Assembly: GCA_023435745.1 (NCBI GenBank)
Contig: JAEZMD010000011.1
Location: 1-62,713 of the forward strand
DNA length: 62,713 nucleotides
Origin: Bacillota bacterium
Lineage (GTDB): Bacteria; Bacillota; Clostridia; Acetivibrionales; DTU013
Direction: 5' to 3'
Position 1 is the first letter of the stretch, and the number at the start of each line of letters is the position of its first letter. The notes beneath the pieces are model-generated. The model saw only the letters and a program-made list of their open reading frames with translations. It was not told where the DNA came from and did no database searches. Below are positions 15,681 through 24,470 of the stretch, in pieces. The position numbers and the translations under genes are program-made.

Positions 15681-17126
15681 TTACAGAGCCGGATCCGCAG
15701 GGACGTTATTTGAGACCATGTTCTGCGCCCAGTATCCGGTGCGTACGATCAATACCCCGATCACACTCTTCAATATGTCAGGGATAAGACTGATTGGATA
15801 CACTGCATAAATGTTGAGCTTCGTATAGTGTGTGATCACATACGCGAAAGGCACGAAAATCAGCCACGAATATGCGCTGTCAAAAATAAAGGTGGACAAC
15901 GTTTTGCCTCCAGACCGCATAGCAAAATAGCAGCAGTGCGACGTAGCATTAAACGCCATATACATGGCTCCGGTACGAATAAAGTGCGTCGCCAGATTAC
16001 GCACATCCTCGGTCGTATTGTATATACGTGGAATAGCAGACGACACGGCAGCAAGCGCCCCTCCAAATACAAAACATGTACAGATACTGAAAAATATCAG
16101 CTTCCATACATATGATCTCGCACGTTTCGTGTCTCCTGCACCAAGTGCCTGTCCAGCCATTACGCCTACCGCAATGCCCATCGATACAAACACGACGTTG
16201 AAAAGATTGGAGACCGTGCTTGATATATTGAGTCCTGCAATTACATTTAAACCTCGCGTTGAATATATCTGCATCAGCATCGTTACGCTGAGCGACCATA
16301 ACAGCTCATTTACAAGCAGGGGCATCCCTTTTATTAATATCTTCATTGCAAGGTCACGGGGGACCTTCAATGAACGATATATGCCCGAAATAAACGAAAA
16401 TCGGTCTTTATGCCGGTGGGTATATACAACGATGATCGCGAGCTCCACATAACGGGAAATGACCGTGGCAATTGCGGCGCCGGTGACTCCAAGTACTGGA
16501 AACCCAAGCTTTCCAAATATCAGCAAATAATTTAAGCACAGATTCGTTACCACTGAAGCAATACTTGCCTTCATCGGCAACATAGTCTCTCCCGTTTCAC
16601 GAAGCGTGCCGCTATATGCCTGCGACAGGACGAACGGCAGCAGTCCCCAGAGCATGACCCGCAGATAGTCACACCCATATTCAAGCATCAACACGGCATC
16701 GGCAGCGTCACCCTCTCCGGTCAGGTACATTGAGATCAGCGAATCTCCAAAGGTCAGAAATACTGCGACCGAAGTCGCCAATATCACGGCAGCCGTCCAG
16801 AGCTTAAAGCGGTGCGTATTCCGAAGCCCCTCATTATCACCCGCACCATAAAATTGTGCGCCAAATATCCCGGCGCCGGCTAATCCTCCGAAGACAGTCA
16901 GGTTGAACACAAAAAGAAGCTGGTTGGCTATGGAAACACCGGACATCTGTGCAGTACCAACCTGCCCTACCATAATGTTGTCAAGCAGGCTGACGAAGTT
17001 AGAGATCGTATTTTGTATAATGATTGGAACGACGATTGCAAATACTGCCTTATAAAACGCGCGGTCGCCTATGAATGTTTGACGGAACCTGCCAAATCTG
17101 CTTCCCGGCGCATAAATATTGTTCAT
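15681..17126 (-). CDS. MATE family efflux transporter
   Basis: A 481-residue polytopic membrane protein with about 12 hydrophobic segments in two halves, typical of MATE antiporters that export drugs or metabolites using Na+ or H+. Visible family features: the N-terminal IVVPIIIQNTISNFVSLLDN region with the VGQ motif, and LNYLLIFG before the second half. The substrate cannot be predicted. It stands alone on the minus strand, with no recognisable regulator beside it. Confidence 0.9.
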   Translation of the reverse strand: MNNIYAPGSRFGRFRQTFIGDRAFYKAVFAIVVPIIIQNTISNFVSLLDNIMVGQVGTAQMSGVSIANQLLFVFNLTVFGGLAGAGIFGAQFYGAGDNEGLRNTHRFKLWTAAVILATSVAVFLTFGDSLISMYLTGEGDAADAVLMLEYGCDYLRVMLWGLLPFVLSQAYSGTLRETGETMLPMKASIASVVTNLCLNYLLIFGKLGFPVLGVTGAAIATVISRYVELAIIVVYTHRHKDRFSFISGIYRSLKVPRDLAMKILIKGMPLLVNELLWSLSVTMLMQIYSTRGLNVIAGLNISSTVSNLFNVVFVSMGIAVGVMAGQALGAGDTKRARSYVWKLIFFSICTCFVFGGALAAVSSAIPRIYNTTEDVRNLATHFIRTGAMYMAFNATSHCCYFAMRSGGKTLSTFIFDSAYSWLIFVPFAYVITHYTKLNIYAVYPISLIPDILKSVIGVLIVRTGYWAQNMVSNNVPADPAL

Positions 17127-17467
17127 ATTCTCTTCCCCCGGCTGCTCCTCCCGTTATTAATCCGAAGCGTACTTTTATTGATATTCTCAACGATTGTAGC
17201 ATATGGGCGAAAAGAAGTCTATTCCCAGACGCCCATATAAAAAAGTTTCCATTTCTAAGACATTTATATGATACCTGCGTATAATTAGATGTGACCTTAA
17301 AATAATTAATACTGACATTAATATTTTTAAGGTCTTTGGTAAAATTATATTGACATGTTTGCTCGACAATAATAGTATATATTATGAAGGGATTCATATA
17401 TTCAATGCTTTTGTAAATGATATGAATCGTTGGGTAATATATCTTCAGATAAATTGAGGTGCGACAT
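17127..17467 (+). promoter_or_regulatory. regulatory region with operator-like inverted repeats and promoter
   Basis: A 42-base inverted repeat (17293-17334; GACCTTAAAA ... TTTTAAGGTC arms) lies just upstream of a promoter TTGACA (17350-17355), 17-base spacer, TAGTAT (17373-17378). A second, smaller inverted repeat (ATTCATAT/ATATGAAT) lies near 17392-17428, in the leader of the DUF2089 gene. The arrangement suggests a repressor or activator site controlling the DUF2089-DUF4097 pair. Confidence 0.5.
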
Positions 17468-17848
17468 ATGGCAAGAGAAGCGCTGGGCAAATGTCCCGTA
17501 TGCGGAGAAAACACACAGATTACTACAATTTACTGCAACGACTGCGGGACAAAAATCGAAGGACATTTCGAGCTCTGCAGATTCTGCAGGCTGACCGAAG
17601 AGCAGAAATCGTTTATAGAGACATTTATTAAGTGCAGAGGCAATATTAAGGAGGTGGAGAAAGAACTTGGCATCTCATATCCGACCGTCAGAAACAGGCT
17701 GGATGATGCCGCGAACGCCCTGGGCTATGAAAATCCGCAAGGTTCGGCACAGGAAGAAGAGAATCTCAGCCGCAGGCTGGAAATACTCGATGAACTTGAA
17801 AATGGAAGAATATCAGTGGAGGATGCATTGAATCTGCTGAAATATTAA
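17468..17848 (+). CDS. DUF2089 family zinc-ribbon protein
   Basis: A 126-residue protein. Paired Cys motifs (CPVC, CNDC, CRFC) at the N-terminus form a zinc-ribbon region, followed by a helix-turn-helix-like segment (IKEVEKELGISYPTVRNRLDD) and a C-terminal ILDELENGRISVEDALNLL helix hairpin. The family is assumed to be regulatory (DNA-binding). Start: ATG at 17468 with TTGAGGTG upstream. It lies 40 bases before the DUF4097 gene, whose N-terminus carries the same helix-hairpin motif, so the pair probably works together. In related Firmicutes such pairs accompany envelope stress genes; this is from general knowledge. Confidence 0.88.
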   Translation: MAREALGKCPVCGENTQITTIYCNDCGTKIEGHFELCRFCRLTEEQKSFIETFIKCRGNIKEVEKELGISYPTVRNRLDDAANALGYENPQGSAQEEENLSRRLEILDELENGRISVEDALNLLKY

Positions 17849-17888
17849 ATCGAAAACAAAAATAATTAAAATCAGGAGGGTTTATACC

Positions 17889-19109
17889 ATGTCTATTAGT
17901 GAAGAAAGAATGATGATACTTAAAATGCTGCAGGAAGGCAGAATCAACAGCGAGGAAGCCGCAAAGCTTCTCGAAGCTCTGGACACAAAGCAGGCTCCCG
18001 GCCAGGGCGGCAATCGATTTGAAGGCTTCAGGGTACCTAAGCCGCCCCAGCACAACTATTATGATGAAGTTGCAAAGGTTCGGGAAAGGATTAATGAATG
18101 GAGACGCGACCTTTCCAAGAATTATAATCAAAAGGATTTTGACAAAATGGTGGACGAATTCAGCGAAAAAGCTGAAAAGTTCGGCAAAAATGTTGCTACC
18201 GCAGCTTTTGGCGCAGCCGACAAGGTTGTTGACTTTGTAGGAAGCATCGTTGATACCGGCGCATTCAACATTTTCGGCAGCTTCGCAACCGTCGAAAAGA
18301 CCTTTGAGGCTGAAGCTGCAGAAGGCACAAGCCTTGAACTCCAGGCTACAAACGGCCCAATCACCGTCAAGAAGCACGAGGAAAGCAAAATATTAGTCAA
18401 GGCTAAGATCCGCACATCTCAGGCCAATGCCGAAAACACTATAGCATTTTTGAATGAAAACGGTACTGTTTCAGTAAAGCTGGCAAATCCGGACACCTTC
18501 AATCTCAGCGTATCATATGAAGTATTTGTTCCTGCCGTAAAGCTTAATAAGCTGGTTCTGGAAACGAAGAACGGCAAGATCAATGTTGAAGACACCCTGT
18601 CAGAGGAATTCGTCAGCGCTACAAAAAACGGTGCTATTGACCTGACCGGTGTAAGCGGAAGCAAGGTCACTGCCGATACGAAAAATGCAAAAATAACGGT
18701 CAGCTATCTGATCGGCAAGGATATTAATATCAACACGCAGAATGCAGCCATCGACATCAAGAACCTGAAGACCGAGAAAGCGACTGTGTCATCGACCAAC
18801 GGCAAAATCTCCCTGGAGAATCTGCTGATCCTTGAGGATGCCAATAATGTCAATCTTACCCTCAAGACAAAGAATGCTGACATTAAAGCAAATATGAATG
18901 ATTCCGAGGAAAAGGGTTATAATGTAGCTGCAAGAACCACAAACGGCGGCATCAACCTTCTTATTCCGAATCTGCTGTATCGCAACGCCCCCAAGGCTGA
19001 AGGCTTTGCCAGACAGGTAGATGCCGAGACCGAAGGCTATTCCAGTGCCACCCAAAAGGTTAACATATATGCTGAGACACAGAACGGTTATATTGAAGTA
19101 ATAAAGTAA
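17889..19109 (+). CDS. DUF4097 family beta-repeat protein with SHOCT-like N-terminus
   Basis: A 406-residue protein. The N-terminal 35 residues (SISEERMMILKMLQEGRINS) form a helix pair like that ending the DUF2089 protein. A charged helical region (about 55-130) follows, then from about 140 a long beta-helix of repeating units (NGKI, KNAKI, TQNAAI, TNGKI, KNADI, TNGGI), which is the hallmark of DUF4097. There is no signal peptide, so it is probably cytosolic or loosely membrane-associated. GGAGGG precedes the ATG. A terminator follows. Function unknown; the family is often under envelope-stress control. Confidence 0.88.
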   Translation: MSISEERMMILKMLQEGRINSEEAAKLLEALDTKQAPGQGGNRFEGFRVPKPPQHNYYDEVAKVRERINEWRRDLSKNYNQKDFDKMVDEFSEKAEKFGKNVATAAFGAADKVVDFVGSIVDTGAFNIFGSFATVEKTFEAEAAEGTSLELQATNGPITVKKHEESKILVKAKIRTSQANAENTIAFLNENGTVSVKLANPDTFNLSVSYEVFVPAVKLNKLVLETKNGKINVEDTLSEEFVSATKNGAIDLTGVSGSKVTADTKNAKITVSYLIGKDININTQNAAIDIKNLKTEKATVSSTNGKISLENLLILEDANNVNLTLKTKNADIKANMNDSEEKGYNVAARTTNGGINLLIPNLLYRNAPKAEGFARQVDAETEGYSSATQKVNIYAETQNGYIEVIK

Positions 19110-19119
19110 TCCTTCGTGT

Positions 19120-19173
19120 CAATGCGCAAAAAACGGACTGCCGGCAACGCCGCAGCCCGTTTTTTGTGCATTG
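19120..19173 (+). terminator. terminator of DUF2089-DUF4097 operon
   Basis: CAATGCGCAAAAAACGG (19120-19136) pairs with CCGTTTTTTGTGCATTG (19157-19173) with a G-rich upper stem. The right arm is followed by a near duplicate of itself (CCGTTTTTTATGCATTGG, from 19177). Confidence 0.8.
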
Positions 19174-19224
19174 GATCCGTTTTTTATGCATTGGGTCAGT
19201 TTTCTGGATTCAAGCCTTAATTTA

Positions 19225-19233
19225 TGCTATAAT
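19225..19233 (+). promoter_or_regulatory. extended -10 promoter for prfA
   Basis: TGCTATAAT with TATAAT at 19228-19233, about 30 bases before the start codon; the -35 region is weak. Confidence 0.6.
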
Positions 19234-19263
19234 GAACCAATCAATTTAGTTTTGAGGTGCACT

Positions 19264-20343
19264 ATGTTTGACAAGTTGGAAGTAGCGGACAACCGGTATG
19301 AGGAGATTAACCTCAAGCTCAGCGATCCGCAGGTCATTGCGAACCAGGAGGAATACCGCAGGCTGATGAAGGAATTTTCAGAGCTTGGGGAGATCGTCGA
19401 TAAGTATCGTGAATATAAAAAGGTAAAGTCAGATATAGCCGAATCCAGGGAGCTCCTTGACAGCACGCTGGAGAAGGATTTTCGCGAGCTGGTACAGGCT
19501 GAGTTTGATGAGTCGCGTGAAAAGCTTGAGGTTATAGAGAACCAGTTGAAAATACTGCTGGTGCCAAAGGATCCGAACGATAACCGCAGTGTCATCATGG
19601 AAATCAGAGGCGGAGCCGGCGGCGAAGAAGCCGCTTTGTTCGCATCCGATCTGTTCAGGATGTATACCATGTATGCCGAACGGCGTCGATGGAGGACTGA
19701 GATTCTGGATCTCAATGATACGGAAATCGGCGGGATCAAGGAAGTAGTCTTTGCTATCGAAGCGCAGGGCGCATACAGCAGGCTGAAATACGAAAGCGGA
19801 GTACACCGGGTACAGCGGGTTCCCTCCACCGAATCCAGCGGCAGAATTCACACCTCTACCGTTACAGTGGCAGTGCTTCCCGAAGTGGACGAGGTCGATG
19901 TCGATATTAACCCCAATGATCTGCAGATCGACACATATCGAGCTTCCGGCGCGGGAGGACAGCACATAAACAAAACAGATTCTGCCATCAGAATTACACA
20001 TCTGCCTACAGGCATCGTCGTAACCTGCCAGGATCAGCGTTCACAGCACAAGAACAAGGATAAGGCTATGAAGGTGCTTCGCTCCAAGCTCTATGAAATC
20101 GCTCAGGAGCAGCAGAATTCCGAAATAGCAACAGCCAGAAAAAATCAGGTCGGAACAGGAGACCGAAGCGAGCGCATACGGACCTATAATTTCCCGCAGG
20201 GCCGGATATCTGACCACAGAATCGGACTGACGCTTTACAAAATAGATGAAATCATGGACGGTGATCTGGACGAGATCATTGACGCGCTAACGACGGCGGA
20301 TCAGTCTGAAAAGCTGGGCAGCGCGTCCTATGACGGGGATTGA
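19264..20343 (+). CDS. prfA: peptide chain release factor 1
   Basis: A 359-residue release factor that reads UAA and UAG. The catalytic GGQ (in SGAGGQHINKTDS, near 230) and downstream HLPTGIVV are present. The length and the absence of an internal frameshift distinguish it from RF2. Start: ATG at 19264 with TTTGAGGTG upstream; the open frame extends further but without a ribosome binding site. In most Firmicutes prmC, the methylase that modifies the GGQ glutamine, follows directly; here a ZIP transporter does, so prmC must be elsewhere or absent from this window. Confidence 0.96.
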   Translation: MFDKLEVADNRYEEINLKLSDPQVIANQEEYRRLMKEFSELGEIVDKYREYKKVKSDIAESRELLDSTLEKDFRELVQAEFDESREKLEVIENQLKILLVPKDPNDNRSVIMEIRGGAGGEEAALFASDLFRMYTMYAERRRWRTEILDLNDTEIGGIKEVVFAIEAQGAYSRLKYESGVHRVQRVPSTESSGRIHTSTVTVAVLPEVDEVDVDINPNDLQIDTYRASGAGGQHINKTDSAIRITHLPTGIVVTCQDQRSQHKNKDKAMKVLRSKLYEIAQEQQNSEIATARKNQVGTGDRSERIRTYNFPQGRISDHRIGLTLYKIDEIMDGDLDEIIDALTTADQSEKLGSASYDGD

Positions 20344-20427
20344 TTGTATAATAAATTCTCTCTTTTGCGAATACAATGGTAAAGCATTCATACAATGTTA
20401 ATCAATTTATTCACAAAGAGGGCTGCC

Positions 20428-21165
20428 ATGATGCATTTGCTGAGAATCACTCTATTCGGACTCTTCTCCGGGCTGATCGGAACAGGATTAGGCGGGCTAT
20501 CCGCATTTCTTGTCCGAAATATGAGCAACCGGTTTTTAAGCTCCATTCTGGAGTTTTCAGCGGGACTGATGACAGCCGTTGTCTGCTTTGAGCTGCTGCC
20601 TGAGGCCTTCAATCTGGGAGGCACACTATTTACCTTTACCGGAATTCTATCCGGGATCATGATCGTCGTTTTGATCGAAAATGCACTAAAACACTCGGAT
20701 ATGTTCGGCAGCAGCTCCGGTTCCGGCTTGCGAAAGACGGGTGTGCTCATGGCTATAGCCATCGCCCTGCACAATCTGCCTGAAGGATTTGCCGTCGGAT
20801 CAGGCTTCGAAGTTTCACTCAGCCTTGGTTTCACGATCACAGCCGCAATCATCATCCACGATATTCCGGAGGGGATCGCAATGGCTGTGCCTATGCGTGT
20901 AGGCGGATTTTCAAGGATCAGGGCGTTTTTGTATACGCTGCTTTCCGGCGTTCCCATGGGCATTGGCGCACTGCTCGGAGCTGCCCTCGGCAAAATCTCC
21001 GATCTGCTCACCGCGGCCTGTTTGGGCTTTGCCGCCGGCGCTATGCTCTATATTATATTTGGCGAGCTGCTGCCGGAATCAAAAAGGCTTTATTTCGGAA
21101 GACTGTCATCATTGGCCAATGTATTGGGAATATTGTGTGGTATAATAGTATCAATAAATAATTAA
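20428..21165 (+). CDS. ZIP family metal transporter
   Basis: A 245-residue membrane protein with about 8 hydrophobic segments. The ZIP signature appears as HNLPEGFAVG (transmembrane segment 4) and HDIPEGIAMAVP (segment 5), whose His and Glu residues form the binuclear metal site; FELLPEAF is earlier. It probably imports zinc or another divalent metal. Start: I choose ATG at 20428 (AGAGGG upstream) instead of the in-frame ATG at 20395. In the comparable Bacillus cluster a manganese exporter (mntP) sits between these genes, so a metal transporter at this place is a recurring theme. Confidence 0.9.
   Translation: MMHLLRITLFGLFSGLIGTGLGGLSAFLVRNMSNRFLSSILEFSAGLMTAVVCFELLPEAFNLGGTLFTFTGILSGIMIVVLIENALKHSDMFGSSSGSGLRKTGVLMAIAIALHNLPEGFAVGSGFEVSLSLGFTITAAIIIHDIPEGIAMAVPMRVGGFSRIRAFLYTLLSGVPMGIGALLGAALGKISDLLTAACLGFAAGAMLYIIFGELLPESKRLYFGRLSSLANVLGILCGIIVSINN
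21138..21146 (+). promoter_or_regulatory. extended -10 promoter inside ZIP gene end
   Basis: TGGTATAAT just before the ZIP stop codon, about 45 bases upstream of the sua5 start. Confidence 0.5.
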
Positions 21166-21190
21166 AGTACCGACAGGAGAAAACCATACT

Positions 21191-22261
21191 TTGGATACAC
21201 AAATCATTAAGATAGATATGATGGCACCCGGCTGGGAAAATCAGCTGGATACTGCCGCGCAGGTGCTGAGGTCCGGAGGCCTTGTTGCTTTCCCGACGGA
21301 AACGGTATACGGCCTGGGCGCCAACGCCCTTGATTCACAGGCTGTGGAAGGCATTTATAAAGCAAAGGGACGTCCCGCCGACAATCCGCTGATCGTACAT
21401 ATTGCAGATTTCAATGACATCGATGCTCTGGCAGGCGCAATTCCAAAAACAGTGCCTCTGCTGACGGACACCTTCTGGCCCGGTCCGCTAACGCTGGTAA
21501 TGCCCAAATCAGATAGGATCCCCGCCATCATCACAGCAGGGTTGGACACCGTAGGCATCAGAATGCCTTCCCATCCGATCGCGCTGGCTCTGATCAGAAA
21601 AGCAGGCATACCCATTGCCGCCCCAAGCGCAAACAGCTCCGGCAGGCCGAGTCCAACGCTGGCGAAGCATGTAATGGACGATCTTTCCGGGAAAGTGGAT
21701 ATAATTATCGACGGTGGCAGTACACGCGTTGGTGTAGAATCAACGGTGCTAGACGTTACTGCAAATCCTCCTGTGATTTTGAGACCCGGCGGCGTCACAC
21801 GGGAGCAGCTCCAGAGATTGCTGGGGAAAATCGATTCAGATCCGGCACTTTTCATAAAAGACAGCGAGAATACCCGGCCCAGATCTCCCGGCATGAAGTA
21901 CAGGCATTACGCTCCAAAAGCTGCATTACTGCTTTTGCAGGGTCCTGCCGAGCAGGTGGCCGCCGAAATCAGCAGACGCGCCGTGCTTTACAACAGGGAA
22001 GGCGGCCGCGTGGGTTTATTGATAACCGAAGAAACAGCCCCGCTATATGAATCTTCACTTTACAGCTTTTGTAAAATCCTCTCGATGGGGAGCAGAAAAA
22101 AGCCTGAAAGCCTGGCAACCAATCTGTTCAGATGTCTGAGAGAATTCGATGAAAAGGGCATTGATTTTATTTTGGCTGAAACACCCGACGTCAGCGGCAT
22201 TGGACAAGCCGTCATGAATCGCTTGTTGAAAGCCTCGGGCGGAAATTCGATATCCTTGTAA
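21191..22261 (+). CDS. sua5: threonylcarbamoyl-AMP synthase (Sua5 type)
   Basis: A 356-residue enzyme that makes threonylcarbamoyl-AMP from threonine, bicarbonate and ATP for the t6A37 modification of tRNA. The YrdC domain (1-210) shows FPTETVYGLG, KGRPADNPLIVHI, PSANSSGRPSPT and STVLDV; a Sua5 C-terminal domain follows a linker containing SPGMKYRHYAPKA. The longer two-domain form is Sua5 rather than TsaC. It starts with TTG, with CAGGAG 10 bases upstream. Placed before ywlE and rpiB as in Bacillus. Confidence 0.95.
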   Translation: MDTQIIKIDMMAPGWENQLDTAAQVLRSGGLVAFPTETVYGLGANALDSQAVEGIYKAKGRPADNPLIVHIADFNDIDALAGAIPKTVPLLTDTFWPGPLTLVMPKSDRIPAIITAGLDTVGIRMPSHPIALALIRKAGIPIAAPSANSSGRPSPTLAKHVMDDLSGKVDIIIDGGSTRVGVESTVLDVTANPPVILRPGGVTREQLQRLLGKIDSDPALFIKDSENTRPRSPGMKYRHYAPKAALLLLQGPAEQVAAEISRRAVLYNREGGRVGLLITEETAPLYESSLYSFCKILSMGSRKKPESLATNLFRCLREFDEKGIDFILAETPDVSGIGQAVMNRLLKASGGNSISL

Positions 22262-22311
22262 ATGCTGCATATAGCTGCTAAGTTTTAGAAAAGATAAAGT
22301 AAGGAGTCTAC

Positions 22312-22791
22312 ATGAAAAAGATACTTTTCATCTGTACCGGTAATACATGCAGAAGTCCGATGGCTGCGGCCTTATTCAACCGTCTTGCCGCGCTTGAGCC
22401 CCCCGGATTTGAATTTGTGGGTGTCTCGGCCGGTTTGGCAGTCTCAGCCGCCGCACCGGCAAGTATGAACGCTGTGCTGACACTGAAGGATTATTCCGGC
22501 AGCGAACTGTCTGCACACGTCAGCCGCAATGTGAGCTGCGCCGACGCGGACGAGGCTTTTCTGGTGCTGACAATGGAACCATGGCACCGTCAGGAGCTCC
22601 TCTCACGGTGTCCCGGTACGTATCAAAAGGTTTTCACCTTGAAAGAATATGTCTATGGACTTCCCGGCGGAATCAGCGATCCCTACGGAGGTTCATTGCA
22701 GGAATACAGAAGTTGCGCTCAGGAGCTTGCTCAGGCTGTTGACAAGCTTGTGAAGAGATTGAGGAACCAGGTAACTAATGCTCGCAAGTAA
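22312..22791 (+). CDS. ywlE: low-molecular-weight phosphatase, probable protein-arginine phosphatase
   Basis: A 159-residue phosphatase. The P-loop CTGNTCRS is at residues 8-15 (catalytic C8, R14) and the general-acid loop is ISDPYGG. The threonine in place of the usual isoleucine/leucine within the loop (CTGNTCR) is known from Bacillus YwlE, where it selects phosphoarginine over phosphotyrosine; by that rule this enzyme reverses McsB-type arginine phosphorylation. Its position between sua5 and rpiB matches ywlC-ywlE-rpiB synteny. AAGGAG lies before the ATG. Confidence 0.92.
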   Translation: MKKILFICTGNTCRSPMAAALFNRLAALEPPGFEFVGVSAGLAVSAAAPASMNAVLTLKDYSGSELSAHVSRNVSCADADEAFLVLTMEPWHRQELLSRCPGTYQKVFTLKEYVYGLPGGISDPYGGSLQEYRSCAQELAQAVDKLVKRLRNQVTNARK

Positions 22792-22874
22792 ATAAAGGCT
22801 TGTCCAATAAAAATATTGATACGGCTTTGACTTTGTTTATACTATATAATAAAATTGATTGGGAGGATTTTAAA

Positions 22875-23333
22875 ATGTTGGCAATAGCGAGTGACCATGC
22901 AGGGTATGGATTGAAGTCAGATATTATGAAGCATTTGGATCAGAAGGGTGTTCTTTATGAAGACCTCGGAACATGTGACTGCAGCACCTCTGTGGATTAT
23001 CCCGATTATGGCCTGCTGGTGGCGGAAGCCGTCAGCCGCGGAACGCATGAAAAAGGCATTATCATCTGCGGCACGGGTATCGGTATTTCCATTGCCGCCA
23101 ACAAGGTTCCCGGCATCAGAGCCGCTCTTTGCACTGATGGGTTTATGGCGAGAATGAGCCGCGAGCACAACGATGCAAATGTGCTGGCGCTTGGCGCAAG
23201 AGTGATTGGCGCCGGTCTTGCTGTCGATATCGTCGACACCTGGCTGAGCGCTTCTTTTTTGGGCGGACGCCATAAAACAAGAATAGATAAGTTTACAGTT
23301 ATTGAAGAAAAATATTCAATAAAAAATGTATAA
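22875..23333 (+). CDS. rpiB: ribose-5-phosphate isomerase B
   Basis: A 152-residue isomerase interconverting ribose-5-phosphate and ribulose-5-phosphate in the pentose phosphate pathway. Family motifs: ASDHAGYGLK at the N-terminus, the active-site CGTGIGISIAANK (catalytic Cys), and REHNDANVLALGARVIG. Start: ATG at 22875 with GGGAGG upstream; the open frame starts earlier at 22800 without support. It is followed 15 bases later by upp. Confidence 0.96.
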   Translation: MLAIASDHAGYGLKSDIMKHLDQKGVLYEDLGTCDCSTSVDYPDYGLLVAEAVSRGTHEKGIIICGTGIGISIAANKVPGIRAALCTDGFMARMSREHNDANVLALGARVIGAGLAVDIVDTWLSASFLGGRHKTRIDKFTVIEEKYSIKNV

Positions 23334-23348
23334 CAGGAGGTACGTTGA

Positions 23349-23978
23349 ATGGAAAAAGTTTTTGTATTTGATCACCCGCTCATACAGCACAAAATTTCTT
23401 TGCTGAGGGACAAAAACACAAGTACGAAGGAATTTCGTGAACTGGTTTCAGAAATAGCCATGCTAATGGGCTATGAAGTTACAAGGAACATGCCGCTGAA
23501 GGAAGTTGAAATAGAAACACCTGTTGCAGTTGCGAAAACAAAAGTTATTTCAGGTAAAAAGCTTGGTATCGTGCCAATATTAAGAGCCGGCCTCGGTATG
23601 GTCGACGGAATGCTGAATCTGCTTCCAATGGCAAAAGTCGGCCATATAGGACTTTACCGCGATCCCGTAACACTGGAGCCTGTTGAATATTACTGCAAGC
23701 TGCCGGTTGATGCCTCTGAAAGAGAAATCGTCGTGTTGGATCCGATGCTTGCCACAGGCGGCTCCGCATCTGCAGCCATACAGTTCATCAAGGACAGAGG
23801 CGTCACCAGCATCAAGCTGATGTGCCTGATTGCGGCAAAGGCCGGAATTGCGCGGATCAATAAGGATCACCCTGACGTGGAAATATACTGTGCGGCAGTG
23901 GATGAGAAGCTTAATGATCATGCCTATATTGTACCCGGTCTTGGAGATGCGGGCGACAGGTTGTTTGGAACAAAATAA
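23349..23978 (+). CDS. upp: uracil phosphoribosyltransferase
   Basis: A 209-residue salvage enzyme converting uracil and PRPP to UMP. The PRPP-binding motif VVLDPMLATGGSASAA (about 127-142) and the C-terminal VPGLGDAGDRLFGTK uracil-binding end are complete, as is ILRAGLGMVDG. ACAGGAGG precedes the ATG. Together with the following deaminase it forms a pyrimidine salvage pair within the rpiB-mnaA block. Confidence 0.97.
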   Translation: MEKVFVFDHPLIQHKISLLRDKNTSTKEFRELVSEIAMLMGYEVTRNMPLKEVEIETPVAVAKTKVISGKKLGIVPILRAGLGMVDGMLNLLPMAKVGHIGLYRDPVTLEPVEYYCKLPVDASEREIVVLDPMLATGGSASAAIQFIKDRGVTSIKLMCLIAAKAGIARINKDHPDVEIYCAAVDEKLNDHAYIVPGLGDAGDRLFGTK

Positions 23979-24018
23979 TTTTTCGCGAGTCTAAAAAATG
24001 TGTTTCAGGGGGTGCGTC

Positions 24019-24456
24019 ATGAGACCTTCGTGGGATGAGTACTTCATGGAAATTGTTGAACTTGTCAAGACAAGATCAACTTGTGTCAGGCGTCAGGTCG
24101 GTGCGCTGATCATAAAGGATAAGCGCATTCTTTCCACCGGCTACAATGGAGCTCCGGTGGGATGCAAGCACTGCACAGAGCTTGGATGCCTCCGGGATAA
24201 AATGGATATCCCTTCGGGTCAGCGTCATGAGCTGTGCAGAGGAATCCACGCCGAGCAGAATGCATTGGTACAGGCTGCTTACTCGGGAACCAGCGTCAAG
24301 GACGGCACCCTGTATGTAACACACCAACCCTGCGTATTGTGTGCTAAAATGGCAATTAATGCGGGTATAAAAAAAATTGTTTTTAACGGCGAGTATCCGG
24401 ATGACCTTGCAATGGAGCTTTTGAAGGAATCCGGCATAAGAGTGGTTAAACTGTAG
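24019..24456 (+). CDS. comEB: deoxycytidylate deaminase
   Basis: A 145-residue zinc-dependent dCMP deaminase, providing dUMP for thymidylate synthesis. Visible: VGALIIKDKRILSTGYNG, the catalytic HAEQNAL (His ligand and Glu) and PCVLCAKMAINAG (two Cys ligands). An additional Cys/His set near residues 45-65 fits the structural site of dCMP deaminases. Start: ATG at 24019 with AGGGGGTG upstream. It overlaps no neighbour but is followed by the TTG start of wecA after 14 bases. Confidence 0.93.
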   Translation: MRPSWDEYFMEIVELVKTRSTCVRRQVGALIIKDKRILSTGYNGAPVGCKHCTELGCLRDKMDIPSGQRHELCRGIHAEQNALVQAAYSGTSVKDGTLYVTHQPCVLCAKMAINAGIKKIVFNGEYPDDLAMELLKESGIRVVKL

Positions 24457-24470
24457 GAAGGTGTAACTCA

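Noticed and set aside
17127..17290. Reading frames overlapping the MATE promoter region (17013-17284)
   Set aside because: They overlap the MATE start on the other strand and lack ribosome binding sites.
20388..21011. 207-codon minus-strand frame
   Set aside because: Antisense to the ZIP transporter, whose metal motifs are intact.
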